Source: Cinnamomum chago
Taxonomy: Eukaryota > Streptophyta > Magnoliopsida > Laurales > Lauraceae
Assembly (NCBI GenBank): GCA_038049695.1
Contig: CP142457.1
Span: forward strand, 22,024,501-22,088,500
Length of the DNA stretch: 64,000 bases
Reading direction: 5' to 3'
Shown here: positions 9,725-23,008 of the stretch, piece by piece
How positions within the stretch are numbered: position 1 is the stretch's first letter
How the letters are laid out: each line of letters opens with the position of its first letter
Program-made: the position numbers and the translations under genes
Notes under the pieces: generated by a model
Database searches by the model: none
Told to the model about the DNA's origin: nothing
Seen by the model: only the letters and a program-made list of their open reading frames with translations

Positions 9725-12317
9725 AAAACGTGATCCTGGAATTTTCTAGAGGGAGTCTTTGGACCAAGAGTCGCATTAAAACACAGTGTAGAGTCAACCA
9801 TATTCTCGAGCCGCATAGATTGTGTTTTCGTACTAAAGGACCGTACGACCCGCACGAAGTACGGGTTTTCGCCTTTACAAACACTGAACTCCCCGAATGT
9901 GTTTTCTTTACCCAAGATTCGCCCGAAACCCGTTTTAAAACGAAAAGTAGCTCGAAATATCTTAAAGAGCGCATCTCAACCTAGAATCCCTTCAAATGGA
10001 TTTGGAGCCGTAAGGAAAGACAGAGACACCCGAAACCCAATTTAGAGTAAAACGCAATCCCGGATTTTTCCAAAGGGAGTCTTTTGACCAAGAGTCGCAT
10101 GAAACACAGTGTTGACTCAACAACTTTCTAAAGCCGCACAGATTATGTTTTCGTTCAAAAGTACCGTACGACCCTCGCATGAAGTTCCGGTTTTCGCCCT
10201 AGCAAACACTGAACTCCCCGAAAGTGATTTCCACACCCAAGATTCACCCGAAACCCGTAGTAAACCGAAGAGTAGCTCGGAATATCCTAAAAATCGCATC
10301 TCATCCCAAAATCCCATCATATGGATTTAGAGGCGTACGATAAGACAAGGACACCCGAAACCCTTTTTAGTTTAAAACTTGATCCCGGATATTTCTAGAT
10401 GTTGCCTTTGTACACAGAGTCGCAAGAAACACAGTGTGGAGTCAACAATTTCGTAGAGCCGCAAAGATTCTGCTTTAGTACAAAAGTATCGTACGTCCCG
10501 CGCGAAGTTCGGGTTTTCTCCTTTACAACCAGAGAACTCCCCGAAAGTGTTTACCATACCCAAGGTTCGCCCGAAACCCGTTTTAAACCGAAAAGTAGCT
10601 CGAAATATCCTAAAAGGTGCATCTCAACACAGAATACCTTCAAACGGATTTCGAGGCGTGAGACAAGAGAAGGACACCTGAAACCCCTTCTAGAGTAAAA
10701 CGTGATCCTGGAATTTTCTAGAGGGAGTCTTTGGACCAAGAGTCGCATTAAAACACAGTGTAGAGTCAACCATATTCTCGAGCCGCATAGATTATGTTTT
10801 CGTACTAAAGGACCGTACGACCCGCATGAAGTTCGGGTTTTCGCCTTTACAAACACTGAACTCCCCGAATGTGTTTTCCTTACCCAAGATTCGCCCGAAA
10901 CCCGTTTTAAACCGAAAAGTAGCTCGAAATATCTTAAAGAGCGCATCTCAACCCAGAATCCCTTCAAATGGATTTGGAGCCGTATGAAAAGACAGAGACA
11001 CCCGAAACCCCATTTAGAGTAAAACGCAATCCCGGATTTTTCCAAAGGGAGTCTTTGGACCAAGAGTCGCATGAAACACAGTGTTGACTCAACAACTTTC
11101 TAGAGCCGCCCAGATTATGTTTTCGTTCAAAAGTACCGTACGACCCTCGCATGAAGTTCCGGTTTTCGCCCTAGCGAACACTGAACTCCCCGAAAGTGAT
11201 TTCCACACTCCAGATTCACCCGAAACCCGTAGTAAACCGAAGAGTAGCTCGGAATATCCTAAAAATCGCATCTCATCCCAAAATCCCTTAATATGGATTT
11301 AGAGGCGTACGATAAGACAAGGACACCCGAAACCCTTTTTATTTTAAAACTTGATCCCGGATATTTCTAGATGTTGCCTTTGTACACAGAGTCGCAAGAA
11401 ACACAGTGTGGAGTTAACAATTTCCTAGAGCCGCAAAGATTCTGCTTTAGTACAAAAGTATCGTACGTGCCGCGCGAAGTTCGGGTTTTCTCCTTTACAA
11501 CCAGAGAACTCCCCGAAAGTGTTTACCATACCCAAGGTTCGCCCGAAACCCGTTTTAAACCGAAAAGTATCTCGAAATATCCTAAAAGGTGCATCTCAAC
11601 CCAGAATACCTTCAAATGGATTTCGAGGCGTGAGACAAGAGAAGGACACCCGAAACCCCTTCTATAGTAAAACGTGATCCTGGAATTTTCTAGAGGGAGT
11701 CTTTGGACCAAGAGTCGCATTAAAACACAGTGTAGAGTCAACCATATTCTCGAGCCGCATAGATTGTGTTTTCGTACTAAAGGACCGTACGACCCGCACG
11801 AAGTACGGGTTTTCGCCTTTACAAACACTGAACTCCCCGAATGTGTTTTCTTTACCCAAGATTCGCCCGAAACCCGTTTTAAACCGAAAAGTAGCTCGAA
11901 ATATCTTAAAGAGCGCATCTCAACCTAGAATCCCTTCAAATGGATTTGGAGCCGTACGGAAAGACAGAGACACCCGAAACCCAATTTAGAGTAAAACGCA
12001 ATCCCGGATTTTTCCAAAGGGAGTCTTTTGACCAAGAGTCGCATGAAACACAGTGTTGACTCAACAACTTTCTAAAGCCGCACAGATTATGTTTTCGTTC
12101 AAAAGTACCGTACGACCCTCGCATGAAGTTCCGGTTTTCGCCCTAGCAAACACTGAACTCCCCGAAAGTGATTTCCACACCCAAGATTCACCCGAAACCC
12201 GTAGTAAACCGAAGAGTAGCTCGGAATATCCTAAAAATCGCATCTCATCCCAAAATCCCATCATATGGATTTAGAGGCGTACGATAAGACAAGGACACCC
12301 GAAACCCTTTTTAGTTT
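9725..12317 (+). repeat. Start of the alternating R/I domain; first hexamer (10374-12317)
   Basis: From the A at 9725 the array changes character: short A (cctagaat, tttcttta, aagtacggg) alternates with long A (ccgtatgaaaagac), and R-type C (10374) alternates with I-type C (11346). R returns at 12318, a period of 1944 bp, so 10374-12317 is one six-monomer HOR. The A-to-A segments 9725-11668 and 11669-13612 are very close to each other. Confidence 0.85.
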
Positions 12318-15233
12318 AAAACTTGATCCCGGATATTTCTAGATGTTGCCTTTGTACACAGAGTCGCAAGAAACACAGTGTGGAGTCAACAATTTCCTAG
12401 AGCCGCAAAGATTCTGCTTTAGTACAAAAGTATCGTACGTCCCGCGCGAAGTTCGGGTTTTCTCCTTTACAACCAGAGAACTCCCCGAAAGTGTTTACCA
12501 TACCCAAGGTTCGCCCGAAACCCGTTTTAAACCGAAAAGTAGCTCGAAATATCCTAAAAGGTGCATCTCAACACAGAATACCTTCAAACGGATTTCGAGG
12601 CGTGAGACAAGAGAAGGACACCTGAAACCCCTTCTAGAGTAAAACGTGATCCTGGAATTTTCTAGAGGGAGTCTTTGGACCAAGAGTCGCATTAAAACAC
12701 AGTGTAGAGTCAACCATATTCTCGAGCCGCATAGATTGTGTTTTCGTACTAAAGGACCGTACGACCCGCACGAAGTTCGGGTTTTCGCCTTTACAAACAC
12801 TGAACTCCCCGAATGTGTTTTCCTTACCCAAGATTCGCCCGAAACCCGTTTTAAACCGAAAAGTAGCTCGAAATATCTTAAAGAGCGCATCTCAACCCAG
12901 AATCCCTTCAAATGGATTTGGAGCCGTATGAAAAGACAGAGACACCCGAAACCCCATTTAGAGTAAAACGCAATCCCGGATTTTTCCAAAGGGAGTCTTT
13001 GGACCAAGAGTCGCATGAAACACAGTGTTGACTCAACAACTTTTTAGAGCCGCCCAGATTATGTTTTCGTTCAAAAGTACCGTACGACCCTCGCATGAAG
13101 TTCCGGTTTTCGCCCTAGCGAACACTGAACTCCCCGAAAGTGATTTCCACACTCAAGATTCACCCGAAACCCGTAGTAAACCGAAGAGTAGCTCGGAATA
13201 TCCTAAAAATCGCATCTCATCCCAAAATCCCTTAATATGGATTTAGAGGCGTACGATAAGACAAGGACACCCGAAACCCTTTTTATTTTAAAACTTGATC
13301 CCGGATATTTCTAGATGTTGCCTTTGTACACAGAGTCGCAAGAAACATACTGTGGAGTCAACAATTTCCTAGAGCCGCAAAGATTCTGCTTTAGTACAAA
13401 AGTATCGTACGTGCCGCGCGAAGTTCGCGTTTTCTCCTTTACAACCAGAGAACTCCCCGAAAGTGTTTACCATACCCAAGGTTCGCCCGAAACCCGTTTT
13501 AAACCGAAAAGTATCTCGAAATATCCTAAAAGGTGCATCTCAACCCAGAATACCTTCAAAGGGATTTCGAGGCGTGAGACAAGAGAAGGACACCCGAAAC
13601 CCCTTCTATAGTAAAACGTGATCCTGGAATTTTCTAGAGGGAGTCTTTGGACCAAGAGTCGCATTAAAACACAGTGTAGAGTCAACCATATTCTCGAGCC
13701 GCATAGATTGTGTTTTCGTACTAAAGGACCGTACGACCCGCACGAAGTACGAGTTTTCGCCTTTACAAACACTGAACTCGCCGAATGTGTTTTCTTTACC
13801 CAAGATTCGCCCGAAACCCGTTTTAAACCGAAAAGTAGCTCGAAATATCTTAAAGAGCGCATCTCAACCTAGAATCCCTTCAAATGGATTTGGAGCCGTA
13901 CGGAAAGACAGAGACACCCGAAACCCAATTTAGAGTAAAACGCAATCCCGGATTTTTCCAAAGGGAGTCTTTTGACCAAGAGTCGCATGAAACACAGTGT
14001 TGACTCAACAACTTTCTAGAGCCGCCCAGATTATGTTTTCGTTCAAAAGTACCGTACGACCCTCGCATGAAGTTCCGGTTTTCGCCCTAGCGAACACTGA
14101 ACTCCCCGAAAGTGATTTCCACACTCCAGATTCACCCGAAACCCGTAGTAAACCGAAGAGTAGCTCGGAATATCCTAAAAATCGCATCTCATCCCAAAAT
14201 CCCTTAATATGGATTTAGAGGCGTACGATAAGACAAGGACACCCGAAACCCTTTTTATTTTAAAACTTGATCCCGGATATTTCTAGATGTTGCCTTTGTA
14301 CACAGAGTCGCAAGAAACATAGTGTGGAGTTAACAATTTCCTAGAGCCGCAATGATTCTGCTTTAGTACAAAAGTATCGTACGTGCCGCGCGAAGTTCGG
14401 GTTTTCTCCTTTACAACCAGAGAACTCCCCGAAAGTGTTTACCATACCCAAGGTTCGCCCGAAACCCGTTTTAAACCGAAAAGTATCTCGAAATATCCTA
14501 AAAGGTGCATCTCAACCCAGAATACCTTCAAATGGATTTCGAGGCGTGAGACAAGAGAAGGACACCCGAAACCCCTTCTATAGTAAAACGTGATCCTGGA
14601 ATTTTCTAGAGGGAGTCTTTGGACCAAGAGTCGCATTAAAACACAGTGTAGAGTCAACCATATTCTCGAGCCGCATAGATTGTGTTTTCGTACTAAAGGA
14701 CCGTACGACCCGCACGAAGTACGGGTTTTCGCCTTTACAAACACTGAACTCCCCGAATGTGTTTTCTTTACCCAAGATTCGCCCGAAACCCGTTTTAAAC
14801 CGAAAAGTAGCTCGAAATATCATAAAGAGCGCATCTCAACCTAGAATCCCTTCAAATGGATTTGGAGCCGTACGGAAAGACAGAGACACCCGAAACCCAA
14901 TTTAGAGTAAAACGCAATCCCGGATTTTTCCAAAGGGAGTCTTTTGACCAAGAGTCGCATGAAACACAGTGTTGACTCAACAACTTTCTAAAGCCGCACA
15001 GATTATGTTTTCGTTCAAAAGTACCGTACGACCCTCGCATGAAGTTCCGGTTTTCGCCCTAGCAAACACTGAACTCCCCGAAAGTGATTTCCACACCCAA
15101 GATTCACCCGAAACCCGTAGTAAACCGAAGAGTAGCTCGGAATATCCTAAAAATCGCATCTCATCCCAAAATCCCATCATATGGATTTAGAGGCGTACGA
15201 TAAGACAAGGACACCCGAAACCCTTTTTAGTTT
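12318..15233 (+). repeat. Nonamer HOR copy 1 (2916 bp)
   Basis: C subtypes run R (12318), I (13290), I (14262), then R again at 15234. The first I has the tag aaacatactgtgg and cgcgaagttcgcg. The second I has a private aatgattctg and aaacatagtg. A starts are at 12641, 13613 and 14585. Confidence 0.85.
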
Positions 15234-18149
15234 AAAACTTGAATCCGGATATTTCTAGATGTTGCCTTTGTACACAGAGTCGCAAGAAACACAGTGTGGA
15301 GTCAACAATTTCCTAGAGCCGCAAAGATTCTGCTTTAGTACAAAAGTATCGTACGTCCCGCGCGAAGTTCGGGTTTTCTCCTTTACAACCAGAGAACTCC
15401 CCGAAAGTGTTTACCATACCCAAGGTTCGCCCGAAACCCGTTTTAAACCGAAAAGTAGCTCGAAATATCCTAAAAGGTGCATCTCAACACAGAATACCTT
15501 CAAACGGATTTCGAGGCGTGAGACAAGAGAAGGACACCTGAAACCCCTTCTAGGGTAAAACGTGATCCTGGAATTTTCTAGAGGGAGTCTTTGGACCAAG
15601 AGTCGCATTAAAACACAGTGTAGAGTCAACCATATTCTCGAGCCGCATAGATTGTGTTTTCGTACTAAAGGACCGTACGACCCGCACGAAGTTCGGGTTT
15701 TCGCCTTTACAAACACTGAACTCCCCGAATGTGTTTTCCTTACCCAAGATTCGCCCGAAACCCGTTTTAAACCGAAAAGTAGCTCGAAATATCTTAAAGA
15801 GCGCATCTCAATCCAGAATCCCTTCAAATGGATTTGGAGCCGTATGAAAAGACAGAGACACCCGAAACCCCATTTAGAGTAAAACGCAATCCCGGATTTT
15901 TCCAAAGGGAGTCTTTGGACCAAGAGTCGCATGAAACACAGTGTTGACTCAACAACTTTTTAGAGCCGCCCAGATTATGTTTTCGTTCAAAAGTACCGTA
16001 CGACCCTCGCATGAAGTTCCGGTTTTCGCCCTAGCGAACACTGAACTCCCCGAAAGTGATTTCCACACTCAAGATTCACCCGAAACCCGTAGTAAACCGA
16101 AGAGTAGCTCGGAATATCCTAAAAATCGCATCTCATCCCAAAATCCCTTAATATGGATTTAGAGGCGTACGATAAGACAAGGACACCCGAAACCCTTTTT
16201 ATTTTAAAACTTGATCCCGGATATTTCTAGATGTTGCCTTTGTACACAGAGTCGCAAGAAACATACTGTGGAGTCAACAATTTCCTAGAGCCGCAAAGAT
16301 TCTGCTTTAGTACAAAAGTATCGTACGTGCCGCGCGAAGTTCGCGTTTTCTCCTTTACAACCAGAGAACTCCCCGAAAGTGTTTACCATACCCAAGGTTC
16401 GCCCGAAACCCGTTTTAAACCGAAAAGTATCTCGAAATATCCTAAAAGGTGCATCTCAATCCAGAATACCTTCAAATGGATTTCGAGGCGTGAGACAAGA
16501 GAAGGACACCCGAAACCCCTTCTATAGTAAAACGTGATCCTGGAATTTTCTAGAGGGAGTCTTTGGACCAAGAGTCGCATTAAAACACAGTGTAGAGTCA
16601 ACCATATTCTCGAGCCGCATATATTGTGTTTTCGTACTAAAGGACCGTACGACCCGCACGAAGTACGAGTTTTCGCCTTTACAAACACTGAACTCCCCGA
16701 ATGTGTTTTCTTTACCCAAGATTCGCCCGAAACCCGTTTTAAACCGAAAAGTAGCTCGAAATATCTTAAAGAGCGCATCTCAACCTAGAATCCCTTCAAA
16801 TGGATTTGGAGCCGTACGGAAAGACAGAGACACCCGAAACCCAATTTAGAGTAAAACGCAATCCCGGATTTTTCCAAAGGGAGTCTTTTGACCAAGAGTC
16901 GCATGAAACACAGTGTTGACTCAACAACTTTCTAGAGCCGCCCAGATTATGTTTTCGTTCAAAAGTACCGTACGACCCTCGCATGAAGTTCCGGTTTTCG
17001 CCCTAGCGAACACTGAACTCCCCGAAAGTGATTTCCACACTCCAGATTCACCCGAAACCCGTAGTAAACCGAAGAGTAGCTCGGAATATCCTAAAAATCG
17101 CATCTCATCCCAAAATCCCTTAATATGGATTTAGAGGCGTACGATAAGACAAGGACACCCGAAACCCTTTTTATTTTAAAACTTGATCCCGGATATTTCT
17201 AGATGTTGCCTTTGTACACAGAGTCGCAAGAAACACAGTGTGGAGTTAACAATTTCCTAGAGCCGCAAAGATTCTGCTTTAGTACAAAAGTATCGTACGT
17301 GCCGCGCGAAGTTCGGGTTTTCTCCTTTACAATCAGAGAACTCCCCGAAAGTGTTTACCATACCCAAGGTTCGCCCAAAACCCGTTTTAAACCGAAAAGT
17401 ATCTCGAAATATCCTAAAAGGTGCATCTCAACCCAGAATACCTTCAAATGGATTTCGAGGCGTGAGACAAGAGAAGGACACCCGAAACCCCTTCTATAGT
17501 AAAACGTGATCCTGGAATTTTCTAGAGGGAGTCTTTGGACCAAGAGTCGCATTAAAACACAGTGTAGAGTCAACCATATTCTCGAGCCGCATAGATTGTG
17601 TTTTCGTACTAAAGGACCGTACGACCCGCACGAAGTACGGGTTTTCGCCTTTACAAACACTGAACTCCCCGAATGTGTTTTCTTTACCCAAGATTCGCCC
17701 GAAACCCGTTTTAAACCGAAAAGTAGCTCGAAATATCTTAAAGAGCGCATCTCAACCTAGAATCCCTTCAAATGGATTTGGAGCCGTACGGAAAGACAGA
17801 GACACCCGAAACTCAATTTAGAGTAAAACGCAATCCCGGATTTTTCCAAAGGGAGTCTTTTGACCAAGAGTCGCATGAAACACAGTGTTGACTCAACAAC
17901 TTTCTAAAGCCGCACAGATTATGTTTTCGTTCAAAAGTACCGTACGACCCTCGCATGAAGTTCCGGTTTTCGCCCTAGCAAACACTGAACTCCCCGAAAG
18001 TGATTTCCACACCCAAGATTCACCCGAAACCCGTAGTAAACCGAAGAGTAGCTCGGAATATCCTAAAAATCGCATCTCATCCCAAAATCCCATCTTATGG
18101 ATTTAGAGGCGTACGATAAGACAAGGACACCCGAAACCCTTTTTAGTTT
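15234..18149 (+). repeat. Nonamer HOR copy 2 (2916 bp)
   Basis: Same R-I-I order as the preceding copy (C starts 15234, 16206, 17178), including aaacatactgtgg and cgcgaagttcgcg in the first I. Private changes include gaatccgg at about 15242 and ctagggtaaaacg at about 15553. The second I has cgcccaaaaccc (G to A at 17377), which it shares with the next copy. Confidence 0.85.
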
Positions 18150-21064
18150 AAAACTTGATCCCGGATATTTCTAGATGTTGCCTTTGTACACAGAGTCGCA
18201 AGAAACACAGTGTGGAGTCAACAATTTCCTAGAGCCGCAAAGATTCTGCTTTAGTACAAAAGTATCGTACGTCCCGCGCGAAGTTCCGGTTTTCTCCTTT
18301 ACAACCAGAGAACTCCCCGAAAGTGTTTACCATACCCAAGGTTCGCCCGAAACCCGTTTTAAACCGAAAAGTAGCTCGAAATATCCTAAAAGGTGCATCT
18401 CAACACAGAATACCTTCAAACGGATTTCGAGGCGTGAGACAAGAGAAGGACACCTGAAACCCCTTCTAGAGTAAAACGTGATCCTGGAATTTTCTAGAGG
18501 GAGTCTTTGGACCAAGTGTCGCATTAAAACACAGTGTAGAGTCAACCATATTCTCGAGCCGCATAGATTGTGTTTTCGTACTAAAGGACCGTACGACCCG
18601 CACGAAGTTCGGGTTTTCACCTTTACAAACACTGAACTCCCCGAATGTGTTTTCCTTACCCAAGATTCGCCCGAAACCCGTTTTAAACCGAAAAGTAGCT
18701 CGAAATATCTTAAAGAGCGCATCTCAACCCAGAATCCCTTCAAATGGATTTGGAGCCGTATGAAAAGACAGAGACACCCGAAACCCCATTTAGAGTAAAA
18801 CGCAATCCCGGATTTTTCCAAAGGGAGTCTTTGGACCAAGAGTCGCATGAAACACAGTGTTGACTCAACAACTTTTTAGAGCCGCCCAGATTATGTTTTC
18901 GTTCAAAAGTACCGTACGACCCTCGCATGAAGTTCCGGTTTTCGCCCTAGCGAACACTGAACTCCCCGAAAGTGATTTCCACACTCAAGATTCACCCGAA
19001 ACCCGTAGTAAACCGAAGAGTAGCTCGGAATATCCTAAAAATCGCATCTCATCCCAAAATCCCTTAATATGGATTTAGAGGCGTACGATAAGACAAGGAC
19101 ACCCGAAACCCTTTTTATTTTAAAACTTGATCCCGGATATTTCTAGATGTTGCCTTTGTACACAGAGTCGCAAGAAACACAGTGTGGAGTTAACAATTTC
19201 CTAGAGCCGCAAAGATTTTGCTTTAGTACAAAAGTATCGTACGTGCCGCGCGAAGTTCGGGTTTTCTCCTTTACAACCAGAGAATCCCCGAAAGTGTTTA
19301 CCATACCCAAGGTTCGCCCGAAACCTGTTTTAAACCGAAAAGTATCTCGAAATATCCTAAAAGGTGCATCTCAACCCAGAATACCTTCAAATGGATTTCG
19401 AGGCGTGAGACAAGAGAAGGACACCCGAAACCCCTTCTATAGTAAAACGTGATCCTGGAATTTTCTAGAGGGAGTCTTTGGACCAAGAGTCGCATTAAAA
19501 CACAGTGTAGAGTCAACCATATTCTCGAGCCGCATAGATTGTGTTTTCGTACTAAAGGACCGTACGACCCGCACGAAGTACGAGTTTTCGCCTTTACAAA
19601 CACTGAACTCCCCGAATGTGTTTTCTTTACCCAAGATTCGCCCGAAACCCGTTTTAAACCGAAAAGTAGCTCGAAATATCTTAAAGAGCGCATCTCAACC
19701 TAGAATCCCTTCAAATGGATTTGGAGCCGTACGGAAAGACAGAGACACCCGAAACCCAATTTAGAGTAAAACGCAATCCCGGATTTTTCCAAAGGGAGTC
19801 TTTTGACCAAGAGTCGCATGAAACACAGTGTTGACTCAACAACTTTCTAGAGCCGCCCAGATTATGTTTTCGTTCAAAAGTACCGTACGACCCTCGCATG
19901 AAGTTCCGGTTTTCGCCCTAGCGAACACTGAACTCCCCGAAAGTGATTTCCACACTCCAGATTCACCCGAAACCCGTAGTAAACCGAAGAGTAGCTCGGA
20001 ATATCCTAAAAATCGCATCTCATCCCAAAATCCCTTAATATGGATTTAGAGGCGTACGATAAGACAAGGACACCCGAAACCCTTTTTATTTTAAAACTTG
20101 ATCCCGGATATTTCTAGATGTTGCCTTTGTACACAGAGTCGCAAGAAACACAGTGTGGAGTTAACAATTTCCTAGAGCCGCAAAGATTCTGCTTTAGTAC
20201 AAAAGTATCGTACGTGCCGCGCGAAGTTCGGGTTTTCTCCTTTACAACCAGAGAACTCCCCGAAAGTGTTTACCATACCCAAGGTTCGCCCAAAACCCGT
20301 TTTAAACCGAAAAGTATCTCGAAATATCCTAAAAGGTGCATCTCAACCCAGAATACCTTCAAATGGATTTCGAGGCGTGAGACAAGAGAAGGACACCCGA
20401 AACCCCTTCTATAGTAAAACGTGATCCTGGAATTTTCTAGAGGGAGTCTTTGGACCAAGAGTCGCATTAAAACACAGTGTAGAGTCAACCATATTCTCGA
20501 GCCGCATAGATTGTGTTTTCGTACTAAAGGACCGTACGACCCGCACGAAGTACGGGTTTTCGCCTTTACAAACACTGAACTCCCCGAATGTGTTTTCTTT
20601 ACCCAAGATTCGCCCGAAACCCGTTTTAAACCGAAAAGTAGCTCGAAATATCTTAAAGAGCGCATCTCAACCTAGAATCCCTTCAAATGGATTTGGAGCC
20701 GTACGGAAAGACAGAGACACCCGAAACTCAATTTAGAGTAAAACGCAATCCCGGATTTTTCCAAAGGGAGTCTTTTGACCAAGAGTCGCATGAAACACAG
20801 TGTTGACTCAACAACTTTCTAAAGCCGCACAGATTATGTTTTCGTTCAAAAGTACCGTACGACCCTCGCATGAAGTTCCGGTTTTCGCCCTAGCAAACAC
20901 TGAACTCCCCGAAAGTGATTTCCACACCCAAGATTCACCCGAAACCCGTAGTAAACCGAAGAGTAGCTCGGAATATCCTAAAAATCGCATCTCATCCCAA
21001 AATCCCATCATATGGATTTAGAGGCGTACGATAAGACAAGGACACCCGAAACCCTTTTTAGTTT
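18150..21064 (+). repeat. Nonamer HOR copy 3 (2915 bp)
   Basis: R-I-I order with C starts 18150, 19122 and 20093. One base is missing in the first I at about 19284 (agaatcccc for agaactcccc). New tags appear: ccaagtgtcgc in A at about 18515, gttttcacc at 18619, and aaacctgttt at 19326. The tag aaacatactg is absent here, so the copy is a mosaic rather than a plain duplicate of copy 2. Confidence 0.85.
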
Positions 21065-23008
21065 AAAACTTGATCCCGGATATTTCTAGATGTTGCCTTT
21101 GTACACAGAGTCGCAAGAAACACAGTGTGGAGTCAACAATTTCCTAGAGCCGCAAAGATTCTGCTTTAGTACAAAAGTATCGTACGTCCCGCGCGAAGTT
21201 CGGGTTTTCTCCTTTACAACCAGAGAACTCCCCGAAAGTGTTTACCATACCCAAGGTTCGCCCGAAACCCGTTTTAAACCGAAAAGTAGCTCGAAATATC
21301 CTAAAAGGTGCATCTCAACACAGAATACCTTCAAACGGATTTCGAGGCGTGAGACAAGAGAAGGACACCTGAAACCCCTTCTAGAGTAAAACGTGATCCT
21401 GGAATTTTCTAGAGGGAGTCTTTGGACCAAGTGTCGCATTAAAACACAGTGTAGAGTCAACCATATTCTCGAGCCGCATAGATTGTGTTTTCGTACTAAA
21501 GGACCGTACGACCCGCACGAAGTTCGGGTTTTCACCTTTACAAACACTGAACTCCCCGAATGTGTTTTCCTTACCCAAGATTCGCCCGAAACCCGTTTTA
21601 AACCGAAAAGTAGCTCGAAATATCTTAAAGAGCGCATCTCAACCCAGAATCCCTTCAAATGGATTTGGAGCCGTATGAAAAGACAGAGACACCCGAAACC
21701 CCATTTAGAGTAAAACGCAATCCCGGATTTTTCCAAAGGGAGTCTTTGGACCAAGAGTCGCATGAAACACAGTGTTGACTCAACAACTTTTTAGAGCCGC
21801 CCAGATTATGTTTTCGTTCAAAAGTACCGTACGACCCTCGCATGAAGTTCCGGTTTTCGCCCTAGCGAACACTGAACTCCCCGAAAGTGATTACCACACT
21901 CAAGATTCACCCGAAACCCGTAGTAAACCGAAGAGTAGCTCGGAATATCCTAAAAATCGCATCTCATCCCAAAATCCCTTAATATGGATTTAGAGGCGTA
22001 CGATAAGACAAGGACACCCGAAACCCTTTTTATTTTAAAACTTGATCCCGGATATTTCTAGATGTTGCCTTTGTACACAGAGTCGCAAGAAACACAGTGT
22101 GGAGTTAACAATTTCCTAGAGCCGCAAAGATTCTGCTTTAGTACAAAAGTATCGTACGTGCCGCGCGAAGTTCGGGTTTTCTCCTTTACAACCAGAGAAC
22201 TCCCCGAAAGTGTTTACCATACCCAAGGTTCGCCCGAAACCTGTTTTAAACCGAAAAGTATCTCGAAATATCCTAAAAGGTGCATCTCAACCCAGAATAC
22301 CTTCAAATGGATTTCGAGGCGTGAGACAAGAGAAGGACACCCGAAACCCCTTCTATAGTAAAACGTGATCCTGGAATTTTCTAGAGGGAGTCTTTGGACC
22401 AAGAGTCGCATTAAAACACAGTGTAGAGTCAACCATATTCTCGAGCCGCATAGATTGTGTTTTCGTACTAAAGGACCGTACGACCCGCACGAAGTACGAG
22501 TTTTCGCCTTTACAAACACTGAACTCCCCGAATGTGTTTTCTTTACCCAAGATTCGCCCGAAACCCGTTTTAAACCGAAAAGTAGCTCGAAATATCTTAA
22601 AGAGCGCATCTCAACCTAGAATCCCTTCAAATGGATTTGGAGCCGTACGGAAAGACAGAGACACCCGAAACCCAATTTAGAGTAAAACGCAATCCCGGAT
22701 TTTTCCAAAGGGAGTCTTTTGACCAAGAGTCGCATGAAACACAGTGTTGACTCAACAACTTTCTAGAGCCGCCCAGATTATGTTTTCGTTCAAAAGTACC
22801 GTACGACCCTCGCATGAAGTTCCGGTTTTCGCCCTAGCGAACACTGAACTCCCCGAAAGTGATTTCCACACTCCAGATTCACCCGAAACCCGTAGTAAAC
22901 CGAAGAGTAGCTCGGAATATCCTAAAAATCGCATCTCATCCCAAAATCCCTTAATATGGATTTAGAGGCGTACGATAAGACAAGGACACCCGAAACCCTT
23001 TTTATTTT
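21065..23008 (+). repeat. Hexamer HOR inserted between nonamers (1944 bp)
   Basis: C starts are R (21065) and I (22037), and R returns at 23009. It carries the tags of nonamer copy 3 (ccaagtgtcgc, gttttcacc, aaacctgttt) but lacks the second I unit. It is best read as a nonamer shortened by 972 bp, or a hexamer from which the nonamer was extended. Confidence 0.83.
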
